Shown in pieces: positions 1 to 8,700 of a stretch of 64,000 nucleotides of DNA. Origin of the DNA: Streptomyces cellostaticus. Lineage in GTDB: Bacteria > Actinomycetota > Actinomycetes > Streptomycetales > Streptomycetaceae. The stretch is from NCBI RefSeq assembly GCF_001513965.1, contig NZ_KQ948034.1, forward strand, positions 37,415 to 101,414. Reading direction: 5' to 3'. Each line of letters begins with the position of its first letter. Position 1 is the first letter of the stretch. A program made the position numbers and the translations under genes. The notes under the pieces were generated by a model. The model did not search any database, was not told the DNA's origin, and saw nothing but the letters and a program-made list of their open reading frames with translations.

Positions 1-1
1 C

Positions 2-1063
2 CACACCCTGGGCGGCCGGGCCCGCACCGCCGAGGGGCCGTACCGGACGAACGAAGGACCGCACGCCCTCTACAACGGCGGCCCGCACTGGATCTGGCTC
101 AAGCAGCGGAATCTGATCGGGCCGCTCGCCCCGCTCCCCCCACTGGAGGCGGCCCGGCTGCGGCTGCGCCACCACGGCGTCCTGCGCCGCACCCCGCCCT
201 TCGCCCTGCTCAAGCTGCTGCGTCCCGGCGTCCGCCAGGCTCCCGTCGACGCCGACTTCCTGAGCTGGGCGACCGGCATCGCCGGCGAAGAAGGTGCCCG
301 CGCGGCCGCCAACTACTCGGCCGTCGCCCTCTTCCACCACGACCCCGGCGCCCTGTCCGCCGCGTTCGTGCAGGAACGCCTGCGCCGGGCCACCAAGCTG
401 CCGCCGGAGGCGCACTACCCGCGCGGCGGCTGGGCGAGCGTCATCGACCGGATGGCCGCGCGGGCCTGGAACCTCGGCGTGCGGATCGAGACGCTGTCCC
501 GCATCGACACCCTGCCCACCGACGCACCCGTGGTCGTCGCCACCTCCCTGCCCGCCGCCCGGCGGCTGCTCGGCGACGACTCGCTGACCTGGCCCGGCGG
601 CCGCACCGTGCTGCTCGACCTCGCGCTGCGCACCCGGCGCGGGGACGCCTTCGCCGTCTCCGACCTGGACGCGCCCGGCTGGATCGAGCGCTTCACCGCC
701 CAGGACCGGACCCTCGCCCCGGCCGGTGAGCAGCTGATCCAGGGACAGATCCCGATCGCTCCCGGCGAGAGGCACGCGGACGGGCTCGCCCGGGCCGAGG
801 AGCTGCTCGACCTGGGCTTCGAGGGGTGGCGGGAGCGGGTCACCTGGCGGCGGGAGGCCGTGGCGGACGGTCGTACGGGGGCCGTGGACCTGCCGGGCCG
901 CAGCTGGCGGGACCGGCCCGCCGTGGACCGCGGCGACGGTGTCTACCTCGCGGGCGACCAGGTCGCGGCGCCGGGCGTGCTGTCGGAGGTGTCGTTCAAC
1001 AGCGCGGTCACCGCGGTGGCCCTGATCCTCGGCAGGTCCGCCCTTGACCTCAAGCATGCTTGA
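2..1063 (+). CDS. FAD-dependent amine oxidase/phytoene desaturase-like oxidoreductase (5' truncated by window)
   Basis: The frame is open from the first bases of the window, so the true start lies upstream; 353 residues are visible. The first residues, HTLGGRARTAEG followed by NEGPHALYNGG, match the conserved stretch just after the N-terminal dinucleotide-binding motif in phytoene-desaturase/protoporphyrinogen-oxidase-like flavoproteins. The C-terminal GVYLAGDQVAAPGVLSEVSFNSA is the usual second FAD contact. The substrate cannot be told. The last codons lie inside the SoxR operator of the next gene, so the 3' end doubles as that gene's promoter. Family assignment is good; specific function is unknown. 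Confidence 0.75.
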   Translation, partial: HTLGGRARTAEGPYRTNEGPHALYNGGPHWIWLKQRNLIGPLAPLPPLEAARLRLRHHGVLRRTPPFALLKLLRPGVRQAPVDADFLSWATGIAGEEGARAAANYSAVALFHHDPGALSAAFVQERLRRATKLPPEAHYPRGGWASVIDRMAARAWNLGVRIETLSRIDTLPTDAPVVVATSLPAARRLLGDDSLTWPGGRTVLLDLALRTRRGDAFAVSDLDAPGWIERFTAQDRTLAPAGEQLIQGQIPIAPGERHADGLARAEELLDLGFEGWRERVTWRREAVADGRTGAVDLPGRSWRDRPAVDRGDGVYLAGDQVAAPGVLSEVSFNSAVTAVALILGRSALDLKHA

Positions 1064-1067
1064 GGTC
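1046..1067 (+). promoter_or_regulatory. SoxR box (perfect 22-bp palindrome) upstream of quinone oxidoreductase gene
   Basis: The core GACCTCAAGCATGCTTGAGG sits in a perfect 22-bp palindrome. It matches the MerR-family SoxR operator (the E. coli soxS core has CCTCAAG...CTTGAGG arms). A TTGACC -35 element (1044-1049) overlaps its left edge and the long spacer is typical of MerR-type promoters. It overlaps the stop codon of the upstream gene. From recall, S. coelicolor SoxR controls an oxidoreductase gene at this location (SCO4266). Confidence 0.88.
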
Positions 1068-1112
1068 GGAGGGTGGGCCCCGGAAGACGCAGACGCGATC
1101 ACTGGGGGTCCC

Positions 1113-2117
1113 ATGCACGCCGTCCGCCTGTACGCCTTCGGGCCGGCCGAGAACCTGACCTACGAGGAGACCGAGGATCCGGTACCGGGGCCGGGTGAGG
1201 TGCGGATCGCGGTCGCCGCGGCCGGGGTGCATCTCCTGGACACCGCCCTGCGCGAAGGTCAGCAGGGCCCGCTGCCCGAGCCGCCCGTCCTGCCCACCGT
1301 CCCCGGCCGCGAGGTCGCCGGGGTCGTGGACGGTCTCGGCGACGGCGTGGACGGGGCCTGGCTCGGCAAGCGGGTGGTCGCCCACCTTGGGTTCGCGCCC
1401 GGCGGATACGCCGAACTCGCCGTCACCGGCGCCGAACGCCTGCACGAGATACCGGAGAGCCTGGACTTCGCCGAGGCCGTCGCCATGATCGGCACGGGGC
1501 GTACGGCGCTGGGGGTCGCGCAGTTCGCCGAACCGGGACCGGACTCCGTGGTCGTCGTACCGGCGGCGGCGGGCGGCATCGGCACGCTGCTCGTGCAGTA
1601 CGCGAAGAACGCCGGAGCGACGGTGATCGGCCTGGCGGGCGGGCCGGAGAAGACCGCCTGGGTGCGCGCGGCCGGTGCCGATCTCGCCGTCGACTACACC
1701 GACTCCACCTGGCCCGCCAAGGTCCGCGCCCACCTCGGGCACGGAGAAGGGCACGGAGAAGGGCACGGAGAAGGGCACGCCACGATCGTCTACGACGGTG
1801 TCGGCGGCGAAGTCGCCAGGGAGGCCGTGGCCCTGCTCGGGCCGGGCGGCCGGCATCTCGTCTTCGGCTGGTCGGCGGAGGGGATCGGGGAGGGCCGGCA
1901 GGGGTACTTCGCCGAGGACGTCTCGGAGTCGGTCCTCGGCCCGGCGATGCTCCAGAGGGCGGGCGGTCTGCGCGCCCTCGAGCTGCGCGCCCTCACCGAG
2001 GCGGCCGAGGGCCGGCTGCGCCCGGCCGTCACCCGCTTCCCGCTCGCCGAGGCGGCCGCCGCGCACCGGGCGCTCGAAAGGCGCGGCACGATCGGAAAGG
2101 TGGTGCTGGAGCCATGA
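1113..2117 (+). CDS. Zinc-type MDR quinone oxidoreductase, SoxR target
   Basis: A 334-aa medium-chain dehydrogenase/reductase with an N-terminal GroES-like domain (GPGEVRIAVAAAGVHLLDT) and a Rossmann domain with the AAAGGIGTLLVQYAKNAG nucleotide-binding turn. It lacks the catalytic-zinc cysteines, as in NADPH:quinone reductases. ATG 1113 is chosen over an in-frame upstream start at 1044, because that one lies inside the SoxR operator and 1113 has a purine-rich GGGGG stretch just upstream. A SoxR box immediately upstream implies induction by redox-cycling compounds such as the cell's own quinone antibiotics. A GHGE tandem repeat lies near residue 210. The stop overlaps the following exporter start (ATGA), so the two are likely co-transcribed. 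Confidence 0.85.
   Translation: MHAVRLYAFGPAENLTYEETEDPVPGPGEVRIAVAAAGVHLLDTALREGQQGPLPEPPVLPTVPGREVAGVVDGLGDGVDGAWLGKRVVAHLGFAPGGYAELAVTGAERLHEIPESLDFAEAVAMIGTGRTALGVAQFAEPGPDSVVVVPAAAGGIGTLLVQYAKNAGATVIGLAGGPEKTAWVRAAGADLAVDYTDSTWPAKVRAHLGHGEGHGEGHGEGHATIVYDGVGGEVAREAVALLGPGGRHLVFGWSAEGIGEGRQGYFAEDVSESVLGPAMLQRAGGLRALELRALTEAAEGRLRPAVTRFPLAEAAAAHRALERRGTIGKVVLEP
1737..1778 (+). repeat. In-frame 12-bp tandem repeat encoding (Gly-His-Gly-Glu)x3-Gly-His
   Basis: Three exact copies of the 12-bp unit GGGCACGGAGAA plus a half copy sit inside the oxidoreductase gene. They encode a His/Glu-rich loop in the Rossmann domain just before TIVYDGVGG. The frame is kept. Confidence 0.95.
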
Positions 2118-3685
2118 ACCAGGACCCTGCGGGGGATGCGATACGCCCCGATTCATGGTCTTCTGGCCAGATGAGTACCGGCCAAAGGGGTGAACCCCCG
2201 TCGGCGACGGCCGGAGCCGAGGACACCGATCCCCGTCGCTGGTGGGGCCTGGTCGTCATCGCCCTCGCCCAGCTGATGGTGGTCCTGGACGCGACGATCG
2301 TGAACATCGCGCTCCCCTCCGCCCAGCACGACCTGGGCATGACCGACGCCAACCGGCAGTGGGTGATCACCGCCTACACCCTCGCCTTCGGCGGACTCCT
2401 GCTGCTGGGCGGGCGGATCGCCGACCTGGCCGGCCGCAAACGCACCTTCGTCATCGGGCTCGTCGGCTTCGCCGCCGCCTCCGCGCTCGGCGGCGCGGCG
2501 GCCACCCCGGGCATGCTCTTCGGCGCCCGCGCCCTGCAGGGCGCCTTCGCCGCCGTCCTCGCGCCCTCCGCGCTCTCCCTGCTGACCACGACGTTCACCG
2601 ATCCCCGGGAGCGCGGCAAGGCGTTCGGCATCTACGGTGCCCTCGCCGGCAGCGGCTCGGCGATCGGGTTCATCGTCGGCGGTCTGCTCACCGAGTACCT
2701 GAACTGGCGCTGGTGCCTGTACGTCAACGTACCCATCGCCGTCCTCGCGGTGCTCGGCGCCTTCGCCCTGCTGCACGACCGCCCCGGCCACGGTGGGGCC
2801 CGCCTCGACGTGCCCGGCGCGGCGCTCGGCTGCGGCGGGCTCGTGGCGATCGTCTACGGCTTCAGCGAGGCCCAGCCACGCGGCTGGACCGACCCGCTGG
2901 TGCTGGCCCTGTTCGCGGCCGGCGTGGTGCTGCTCGCCGCGTTCGTCTGGTGGCAGACCCGCGCCCCCAGCCCTCTGCTCCCGCTCCACATCGTCAAGGA
3001 CCGCAACCGCGCGGGCTGCTTCCTGACCATGATGCTCGCGGTCATCGGCATGTTCGGGCTGTTCCTGTTCATGACCTACTACCTACAGGTCATCCTCGGC
3101 TACTCGCCGGTCCGGGCGGGCCTGGCCTTCCTGCCGCTCACCGCCGCGATCATCATCGGCTCCACCCAGATCTCGGCGCGCCTGCTGAGCCACGTGGCCC
3201 CGCGCATACTGATGGTCCCCGGCATGGTCCTGGCCGCCTCCGGTCTGCTCCTGCTCACCCGCATGACGGTCCACTCCTCCTACTCCGGCGAGATCCTGCC
3301 CGCCCTGATCCTCATGGGCCTCGGCATGGGCCTGACCTTCATGCCGGTCTTCGCCACCGCCACCTCGGGCGTCGCCCCGCAGGACTCCGGCGTCACCTCG
3401 GCCACCGTCAACACCTCCCAGCAGGTGGGCGGTTCCATCGGTACGGCCCTGCTCAACACCATCGCCACCACCAGTAGCGCCGCGTACATCACCGCCCACC
3501 TGCACAGCCCGTCCGAGAAGGCCACGGTGATCCCGGTGGGCGTGGTGCACGGCTACACGGTGGCCATCTGGTGGGCGGCGGGCGTCATGCTGCTGGCCGG
3601 ACTGGTGGCGGGGCTGATGGTCACGGCCAGGGCGCCCGGGCACGGCGTACCGGCCGAAGCACCCGTCCCGGAGTCAGCGATCTGA
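2114..3685 (+). CDS. DHA2-family (EmrB/QacA-type) MFS multidrug exporter
   Basis: A 523-aa protein of the 14-helix DHA2 drug:proton antiporter family. Visible motifs are LDATIVNIALPSAQ in the first helix, the loop 2-3 motif GGRIADLAGRKRTF, and the motif C-like stretch GSGSAIGFIVGGLL. The start ATG overlaps the stop of the quinone oxidoreductase, so translation is probably coupled and both fall under the SoxR box. An alternative start at 2171 would remove a poorly conserved hydrophilic N-terminus. Coupling a quinone reductase to an exporter suggests a detoxify-and-export module for redox-active compounds; that role is inference. Confidence 0.88.
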   Translation: MNQDPAGDAIRPDSWSSGQMSTGQRGEPPSATAGAEDTDPRRWWGLVVIALAQLMVVLDATIVNIALPSAQHDLGMTDANRQWVITAYTLAFGGLLLLGGRIADLAGRKRTFVIGLVGFAAASALGGAAATPGMLFGARALQGAFAAVLAPSALSLLTTTFTDPRERGKAFGIYGALAGSGSAIGFIVGGLLTEYLNWRWCLYVNVPIAVLAVLGAFALLHDRPGHGGARLDVPGAALGCGGLVAIVYGFSEAQPRGWTDPLVLALFAAGVVLLAAFVWWQTRAPSPLLPLHIVKDRNRAGCFLTMMLAVIGMFGLFLFMTYYLQVILGYSPVRAGLAFLPLTAAIIIGSTQISARLLSHVAPRILMVPGMVLAASGLLLLTRMTVHSSYSGEILPALILMGLGMGLTFMPVFATATSGVAPQDSGVTSATVNTSQQVGGSIGTALLNTIATTSSAAYITAHLHSPSEKATVIPVGVVHGYTVAIWWAAGVMLLAGLVAGLMVTARAPGHGVPAEAPVPESAI

Positions 3686-3696
3686 CCCGCCGCCCC

Positions 3697-5193
3697 TCAG
3701 GGCGCCGGGGTCGCCGGGCACGTGGCGTCGTCGGCCGGGAGCTGTCCGGTGAGCAGATAGCGGCTGCCGTGACGGTCCATGCAGGTGTTCCCGGCGAACA
3801 GGTACTGGCCGTGGTTGCCGCCGCCCGCGACGACGAGGCGGGAACCGGCCAGCACCTGGTGCATGCGCCGCGCGCCCTCGACCGGGGTCGCCGGGTCGTC
3901 CTTCGCCTGGAGCAGCAGGACCGGCGGCACGTGCGCCGACCCGATCTTCACCGGCCGGGCCGTCGGGGCCTTCCAGAACGCGCACGGCGCGCTGTACCAG
4001 GTGTTCAGCCAGGCGTACAGCGGAGCCTTGGGGGCCGCCGCCGTCGTGTCCTTGTGCCAGGTCGCCCAGTCGCGGGGCCACGCGTCGTCCACGCAGTTGT
4101 AGGCGAGCTGGGCCGGGTCCACGCCGCCGAAGGCGAGCTGGTCGGTGTCGCCGAGCAGGGCGCTCGCATCCCCGCGCCGGTAGTCGGAGACGGCCCGGGC
4201 CACGTCCGCCCAGAGCAGGTCCGTGTACATGGAGGAAGCGAGCAGATCGTCGAGCTCGGCGCTGCCCGCCCTGCCTCCGGCGGGGTGAGCGTCCAGCTTC
4301 TTGCGGACGGCGTCCCACGCGGCCGACACCTTCGCCGCGCTGGCACCCAAGTGAAAGGTCGCGTCCTTCTTGGCCGCCCACGCGAAGAACTGGCCGGTCC
4401 GGTGCTGGAGCGCCGGATCCTGCTCGTACTGGGAGGCGTAGGTGGTGACGGTCGGATCGACCACGCTGTCCAGGATCATGCGGCCGGTGTGCGACGGGAA
4501 CAGCGTGGCGTACGTGGCGCCGAGCCTCGTCCCGTACGAATACCCGAGATAGTCCAGCTTGTCGCGGTGGAGCGCGGTACGGATCCGGTCCATGTCGCGG
4601 GCCGCGTTCTCGGTGGTGATGTACGGCAGCAGCCCCTTGCCGTTCGCGTCGCACTGCTCGGCGACCTTGCGGGCCACGGAGAGACGCGCCTGCTCCTGCG
4701 CGTCGGTCGAGGGCGTGTACGGCACGGCCGGATGCTTGATCAGCTTCTTCGTGTCCCCGCAGGAGACCGGGGTGCTGGCACCGACCCCGCGCGGGTCGAA
4801 GCTGACCACGTTGTACTTCGCGCCGACGTCCTGGGGCAGCGAGCTCCACACCAACTGGGCCGTGCCGATACCCGATTCGCCCGGCCCGCCCGGGTTGACC
4901 ACGAGGGTGCGCGGGGCGTTCGCATCGCCGACTATCGACAGGGTGAGCTTGATCTGCCGGCCGTCGGGCTTGGCGTAGTCGAGGGGCACCTTGAGGGTGG
5001 AGCAGTACGTACCGCGGGGCGCGTCGGAGCCTGCGGGGCAGGTGGACCAGTGGAGGGCCGCGGGCTCGGTGACCTTGGCGGCCGGTGCCGCGTCGGCCAC
5101 CTGCGGCCCGGCGAACGCGGCGAGCGCGGCGAGCCCGAACGCGGCGGCGACGGCCGTACTACGTCGTACGAAGGGAAGGTTCGCGCTGGGCAA
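3697..5193 (-). CDS. Secreted alpha/beta-hydrolase, S33 tripeptidyl aminopeptidase (Tap/Slp) family
   Basis: A 498-aa protein with a TTG start and a signal peptide (Arg-rich n-region, hydrophobic AAAFGLAALAAFAG, cleavage near ADAAPA). Two tight motifs identify the family: oxyanion-hole VNPGGPGESG and nucleophile elbow GYSYGT (Ser near residue 217). The TAP-like C-terminal domain carries the Asp (QAKDDPATP) and His (GGNHGQY) of the triad. Members remove N-terminal tripeptides or act as secreted peptidases during mycelial growth. It converges on the upstream exporter with only 11 bp between stops. Confidence 0.88.
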   Translation of the reverse strand: MPSANLPFVRRSTAVAAAFGLAALAAFAGPQVADAAPAAKVTEPAALHWSTCPAGSDAPRGTYCSTLKVPLDYAKPDGRQIKLTLSIVGDANAPRTLVVNPGGPGESGIGTAQLVWSSLPQDVGAKYNVVSFDPRGVGASTPVSCGDTKKLIKHPAVPYTPSTDAQEQARLSVARKVAEQCDANGKGLLPYITTENAARDMDRIRTALHRDKLDYLGYSYGTRLGATYATLFPSHTGRMILDSVVDPTVTTYASQYEQDPALQHRTGQFFAWAAKKDATFHLGASAAKVSAAWDAVRKKLDAHPAGGRAGSAELDDLLASSMYTDLLWADVARAVSDYRRGDASALLGDTDQLAFGGVDPAQLAYNCVDDAWPRDWATWHKDTTAAAPKAPLYAWLNTWYSAPCAFWKAPTARPVKIGSAHVPPVLLLQAKDDPATPVEGARRMHQVLAGSRLVVAGGGNHGQYLFAGNTCMDRHGSRYLLTGQLPADDATCPATPAP

Positions 5194-5297
5194 GTGATCC
5201 TGCTTTCATGCCAGTTCGACTGCTGACGGAAAGCAAGATGAGGCGGCGGGCCGAAGGGTTGTGTCGCGGCGAGTTTTGCTCCAGCGCACGCAGGTCC

Positions 5298-5846
5298 TCA
5301 GCAAGCGGTCAGCCTCACCCCGTCGTCCCAGGGCGCCAGTTTCTGGAAGTAGATGTCGTCCCGCCACCGGCCGTCGATATGAATGTGCCCGCGCGATATC
5401 CCAACCGTCCGGAACCCGGACTTCTCCAGCACCCTGCAGGACGCCGGATTGTCCTCGCGGGCGAATGCGTCCACCCGGTGCAGGTCAAGTTCACGGAAGG
5501 CGACATCAAGTGCCTGCGACACGGCCGCGGTTGCGATCCCCCGGCCGTTGCACCGTCCCGAGATCCAGTAGCCGAGGAAACAACTGCGGAGCGGACCGAG
5601 AAGAATGTTGTTCAGGTTGACCTGGCCGACGATCACTCCTGACTGGAGGACGACTCCGGGCCACCTGCGTCCTGCGTCGCGCTCCCGCAGTGCGGATTCC
5701 ACGGCAGCGCGCTGGCCCGAGTGACTGAAGAATTCCTCCGAACGCGGTGGATCCCACGGCCGAAGGAACTCTCGGTTCTCCCGATGGAGATCCGCCAGGA
5801 TGCCACTGTCCTCAATCGCCAGCGGGCGAATCTCTGTTACGGCCAT
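5298..5846 (-). CDS. GNAT N-acetyltransferase, RimJ/RimL-like
   Basis: A 182-aa single-domain protein. The acetyl-CoA binding region reads GYWISGRCNGRGIATAAV, followed by VDAFAREDNPASCRVLEKSGF, which is typical of the Acetyltransf_3 (RimJ/RimL) branch that acetylates protein N-termini or small amines. The N-terminus (IRPLAIEDSGILADLHRENR) fits the family. No substrate can be predicted. It is separated by about 100 bp from the S33 peptidase and transcribed in the same direction. Confidence 0.8.
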   Translation of the reverse strand: MAVTEIRPLAIEDSGILADLHRENREFLRPWDPPRSEEFFSHSGQRAAVESALRERDAGRRWPGVVLQSGVIVGQVNLNNILLGPLRSCFLGYWISGRCNGRGIATAAVSQALDVAFRELDLHRVDAFAREDNPASCRVLEKSGFRTVGISRGHIHIDGRWRDDIYFQKLAPWDDGVRLTAC

Positions 5847-5905
5847 GCGGGTTCACTGCCTTCCGCGACGGGGTTTTCTCGGCCGATCGCCTTGCCCGCA
5901 CGCAA

Positions 5906-6385
5906 CTAGCGCCCCGTCCCGAGCCCGGTCAGCGCGTCGTCCGTCAGGCGATACACCGTCCACTCGTCCTGCGGCCGCGCGCCAAGAGCCTCGTAGAAGC
6001 CGATCGCGGGCCGGTTCCAGTTCAGCACCGACCACTCCAGGCGCTCGTAGCCGCGCGCCACGCAGATCCGGGCCAGCTCGGTCAGCAGGGCCCGGCCGTG
6101 GCCGCCGCCGCGGGCGGAGGGGCGGACGTAGAGGTCCTCCAGGTAGATGCCGTGCACCCCTCGCCAGGTGGAGAAGTTGAGGAACCACAGGGCGAAGCCG
6201 ACCGGTTCGCCGCTCCCCTCCTCCACCGCTATATGCGCGAAGGCCGCCGGGCGCTCCCCGAACAGCGCCTCGCGCAGCTGCTCCTCGCTCGCCCGCGCCT
6301 CCTGCGGGGCCTTCTCGTACTCGGCCAGCTCGCGGATCAGGGCGTGGATGACGGGGATGTCGGCGGGGGTCGCGGTGCGAATCAT
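5906..6385 (-). CDS. GNAT N-acetyltransferase
   Basis: A 159-aa Acetyltransf_1 protein: MIRTATPADIPVIHALIRE at the start, LYVRPSARGGGHGRALL as the acetyl-CoA loop, and LNWNRPAIGFYEALGARP at the end. This resembles diamine (spermidine/thialysine-type) acetyltransferases. ATG 6385 is chosen over a GTG at 6424 because a TACCCT -10-like hexamer sits 7 nt before it, giving a leaderless mRNA, and the extra residues look non-conserved. It lies downstream of a DAO-family amine oxidase gene, so joint amine catabolism is possible but unproven. Confidence 0.78.
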   Translation of the reverse strand: MIRTATPADIPVIHALIRELAEYEKAPQEARASEEQLREALFGERPAAFAHIAVEEGSGEPVGFALWFLNFSTWRGVHGIYLEDLYVRPSARGGGHGRALLTELARICVARGYERLEWSVLNWNRPAIGFYEALGARPQDEWTVYRLTDDALTGLGTGR

Positions 6386-6434
6386 GAGGGGGAGGGTAGC
6401 CAGCGGCGGCCCTCCCCCGGTCACCCGGTCGGCC

Positions 6435-7841
6435 TCAGTGCCTCCCCGCCACCCGGTCCGCCACCCGGGCCAGCCGCGAGGACTCGGTGCCCGGATGGAG
6501 CCGTTCGCGCTGGTCCGCCGCGCGGTAGGTGGCGTACATGCCCTGTACGCCCAGCCAGCGGAAGGGTTCCGGCTCCCACTTGCGGACCTTGTGGTTCACC
6601 CAGGGCAGGTCCGTCAGTGCGGTGCGGCCGGCCTGGCCCGAGTCCTGCTGGACGAGGTCGCGCAGGGTGCGGGCGGCCAGGTTGGCGGTGGCGACGCCCG
6701 AGCCGACGTAACCGCCCGCCCAGCCGAGGCCGGTGGCCCGGTCGAGGGTGACCGTGGCACACCAGTCGCGGGGCACGCCGAGGACGCCGGACCAGGCGTG
6801 CTCGACGCGCAAGCCCGCGAGGGACGGGAAGAAGCGGGTCAGGATCTCCCGCAGAGCCTCGATGGTCTCGGGCTGGGTGCGGCCGTCGTTGTCGGTGCGC
6901 GAGCCGAAGCGGTACGGCACCCCGCGCCCGCCGAGCGCGATCCGCCCGTCGGCCGTGCGCTGCGCGTACATGTAGGCGTGCGCCATGTCGCCCAGCGTCT
7001 CGCGGCCGTCCCAGCCGATCGCCGCCCACTGCTCGTCGGTGAGCGGCTCGGTGGCGATCATGGAGGAGTTCATGGGGAGCCAGGTGCGCTTCTGGCCCTT
7101 CAGGGAGGCGGTGAAGCCCTCGGTGCAGCGCAGGATGTAGGGGGCGCGGACCGTGCCGTAGGGCGTCACGGCGTGCTTGGGGCGGATCTCGGTCACCGGG
7201 GTCGACTCGTGGATGGTCACGCCGAGCGCCTCCACCACGGCCGCCAGCCCCTTCACCAGCTTCACCGGGTGCAGCCGGGCGCCGTGCGGGGTCCAGGTCG
7301 AGCCGACCGCGCCGGCCACCCTGATCCGCTCGGCGGTCTGCCGGGCGCCGTACAGCTCGCGGTCCTTCTCGCCGTACGACAGCTCGTGCTCGTGGAACGC
7401 CTTGAGCCGGGCGAGTTGCGCGGGCGTGGTCGCCACCTCCAGCACGCCGCCGCGGTGCACATCGGCGTCGATGCCCTCCGCCTCGGTGACCGCGACGACC
7501 TCGGCCACGGTGTCGTTCATCGCCTTCTGCAGGCGTACGGCGGCCTCGTGACCGTGCAGTTTCGCGTACCGGTCGCGGCCCGCGATGCCGTTGTACAGCC
7601 AGCCGCCGTTGCGGCCGGAGGCGCCGTAGCCGCAGAACTTCTGCTCCAGGACGGTGATACGGAGGAAGGGGGCGGCCTTCTTGAGGTAGTACGCGGTCCA
7701 CAGTCCCGTGTAGCCGCCGCCGACGATGACGACGTCGGCGGACGCGTCCCCGGGCAGCGGCTCCCGTTCCGCCGGGAGACCGTCGTCCGCGTACCAGAAG
7801 GAGATGCCGCCGTTGACGACGCGGCTTGCCGAGCTGCTCAT
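6435..7841 (-). CDS. DAO-family FAD-dependent oxidoreductase (amine/amino-acid oxidase)
   Basis: A 468-aa flavoprotein with the N-terminal dinucleotide motif VVIVGGGYTGLWTAYYLKK, then GYGASGRNGGWLYNGI. The latter is characteristic of the gamma-glutamylputrescine oxidase-like branch of the DAO family. GGYVGSGVATANLAARTLRDL closes the FAD domain. The start overlaps the stop of the upstream rhomboid-like gene by 4 bp (ATGA), so the pair is one operon. The amine substrate is not identifiable. Confidence 0.82.
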   Translation of the reverse strand: MSSSASRVVNGGISFWYADDGLPAEREPLPGDASADVVIVGGGYTGLWTAYYLKKAAPFLRITVLEQKFCGYGASGRNGGWLYNGIAGRDRYAKLHGHEAAVRLQKAMNDTVAEVVAVTEAEGIDADVHRGGVLEVATTPAQLARLKAFHEHELSYGEKDRELYGARQTAERIRVAGAVGSTWTPHGARLHPVKLVKGLAAVVEALGVTIHESTPVTEIRPKHAVTPYGTVRAPYILRCTEGFTASLKGQKRTWLPMNSSMIATEPLTDEQWAAIGWDGRETLGDMAHAYMYAQRTADGRIALGGRGVPYRFGSRTDNDGRTQPETIEALREILTRFFPSLAGLRVEHAWSGVLGVPRDWCATVTLDRATGLGWAGGYVGSGVATANLAARTLRDLVQQDSGQAGRTALTDLPWVNHKVRKWEPEPFRWLGVQGMYATYRAADQRERLHPGTESSRLARVADRVAGRH

Positions 7842-8557
7842 GCGCGGACGTTAACCCACAGCGCAGCCAGTGTCTCCTTCGGATTCCATGCTTTTCCACG
7901 GCTTCTGACCAGCGGGTAACACGCCAGCCCGATCAGTACGGACAGGAAGTGCCCGAAGTCGGTGAAGGTGCGGCCGGCGACGAGCGGGACCGTGTAGAAC
8001 GCGAACAAGGCCGCCAGGTACGGATACCGCCAGGGCGCCGCGATCCGGTAGGCGAGCACCGCCACCACGCCCGCCAGCGCGTAACTCACCCCGATGTCCA
8101 GGGTGTTGACCGCCGAGTGCGGGGCATGGCCGTCGTGGATCGCCTTCAGCAGGGCCAGCTCGCTGATCAGCGTGGCGAACACGTGCGCGGCCGCGCACAC
8201 CGCGAGCCAGCGCAGGGTGCCGAGCCAGCGTTCGGCCTGGGCGTGGAAGACGGTGTACAGGAAGGCGTACGGCAGCCAGTGCCCGCTGTCGATCCACATC
8301 GCGCTGGTGATCAGCACCCGTACGGGGTTCTGCGACAGCTCGTGGATGTTGGTGGAGCGCTGCCGCAGGAAGTCCTCTTCGAAGTCCGGCGACATGTGGT
8401 GCAGGGCGACGGTGGTGAGGAACAGGATCAGCAGCCACACGTAGGTGCCCGGGGCGCTGCGGACGTACTCCGCGGCCGCCCGGAGCCCTCGTCGAAATCC
8501 GATGACCCGGTACACAGACGTCAGTATGGTCGGCAAGGTGATCGAGGTGCCTCGCAA
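7838..8557 (-). CDS. Rhomboid-like integral membrane protein
   Basis: A 239-aa protein with about six hydrophobic segments (for example YVWLLILFLTTVALHHM, VNTLDIGVSYALAGVVAVLAY, FGHFLSVLIGLACYPLV). The HWLPYAFLYTVFHAQAERWLG region and the late DFGHFLSVLIG segment recall the rhomboid fold, but the catalytic GxSG serine motif is replaced by DIGVSYA. It may be a pseudoprotease. The TTG at 8557 is the longest start; a GTG at 8515 is an alternative. It is translationally coupled to the downstream DAO oxidase. Confidence 0.65.
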   Translation of the reverse strand: MRGTSITLPTILTSVYRVIGFRRGLRAAAEYVRSAPGTYVWLLILFLTTVALHHMSPDFEEDFLRQRSTNIHELSQNPVRVLITSAMWIDSGHWLPYAFLYTVFHAQAERWLGTLRWLAVCAAAHVFATLISELALLKAIHDGHAPHSAVNTLDIGVSYALAGVVAVLAYRIAAPWRYPYLAALFAFYTVPLVAGRTFTDFGHFLSVLIGLACYPLVRSRGKAWNPKETLAALWVNVRA

Positions 8558-8700
8558 GCCGGCCGCTTCTCACGAGAAATTCAACGGGGAGGCGGGACGG
8601 GCGTTCGTCGCCCCCGGCTTCGACCTGCTCCCTGCTCTGACACGCCGCCGGATGGCGTATCCGGGCGATCAAGGGATTAATCAGTCATACCGTAACCGAT

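Noticed and set aside
1050..2156. 368-aa minus-strand open frame opposite the quinone reductase
   Set aside because: Antisense of a gene with clear MDR motifs; no promoter or RBS.
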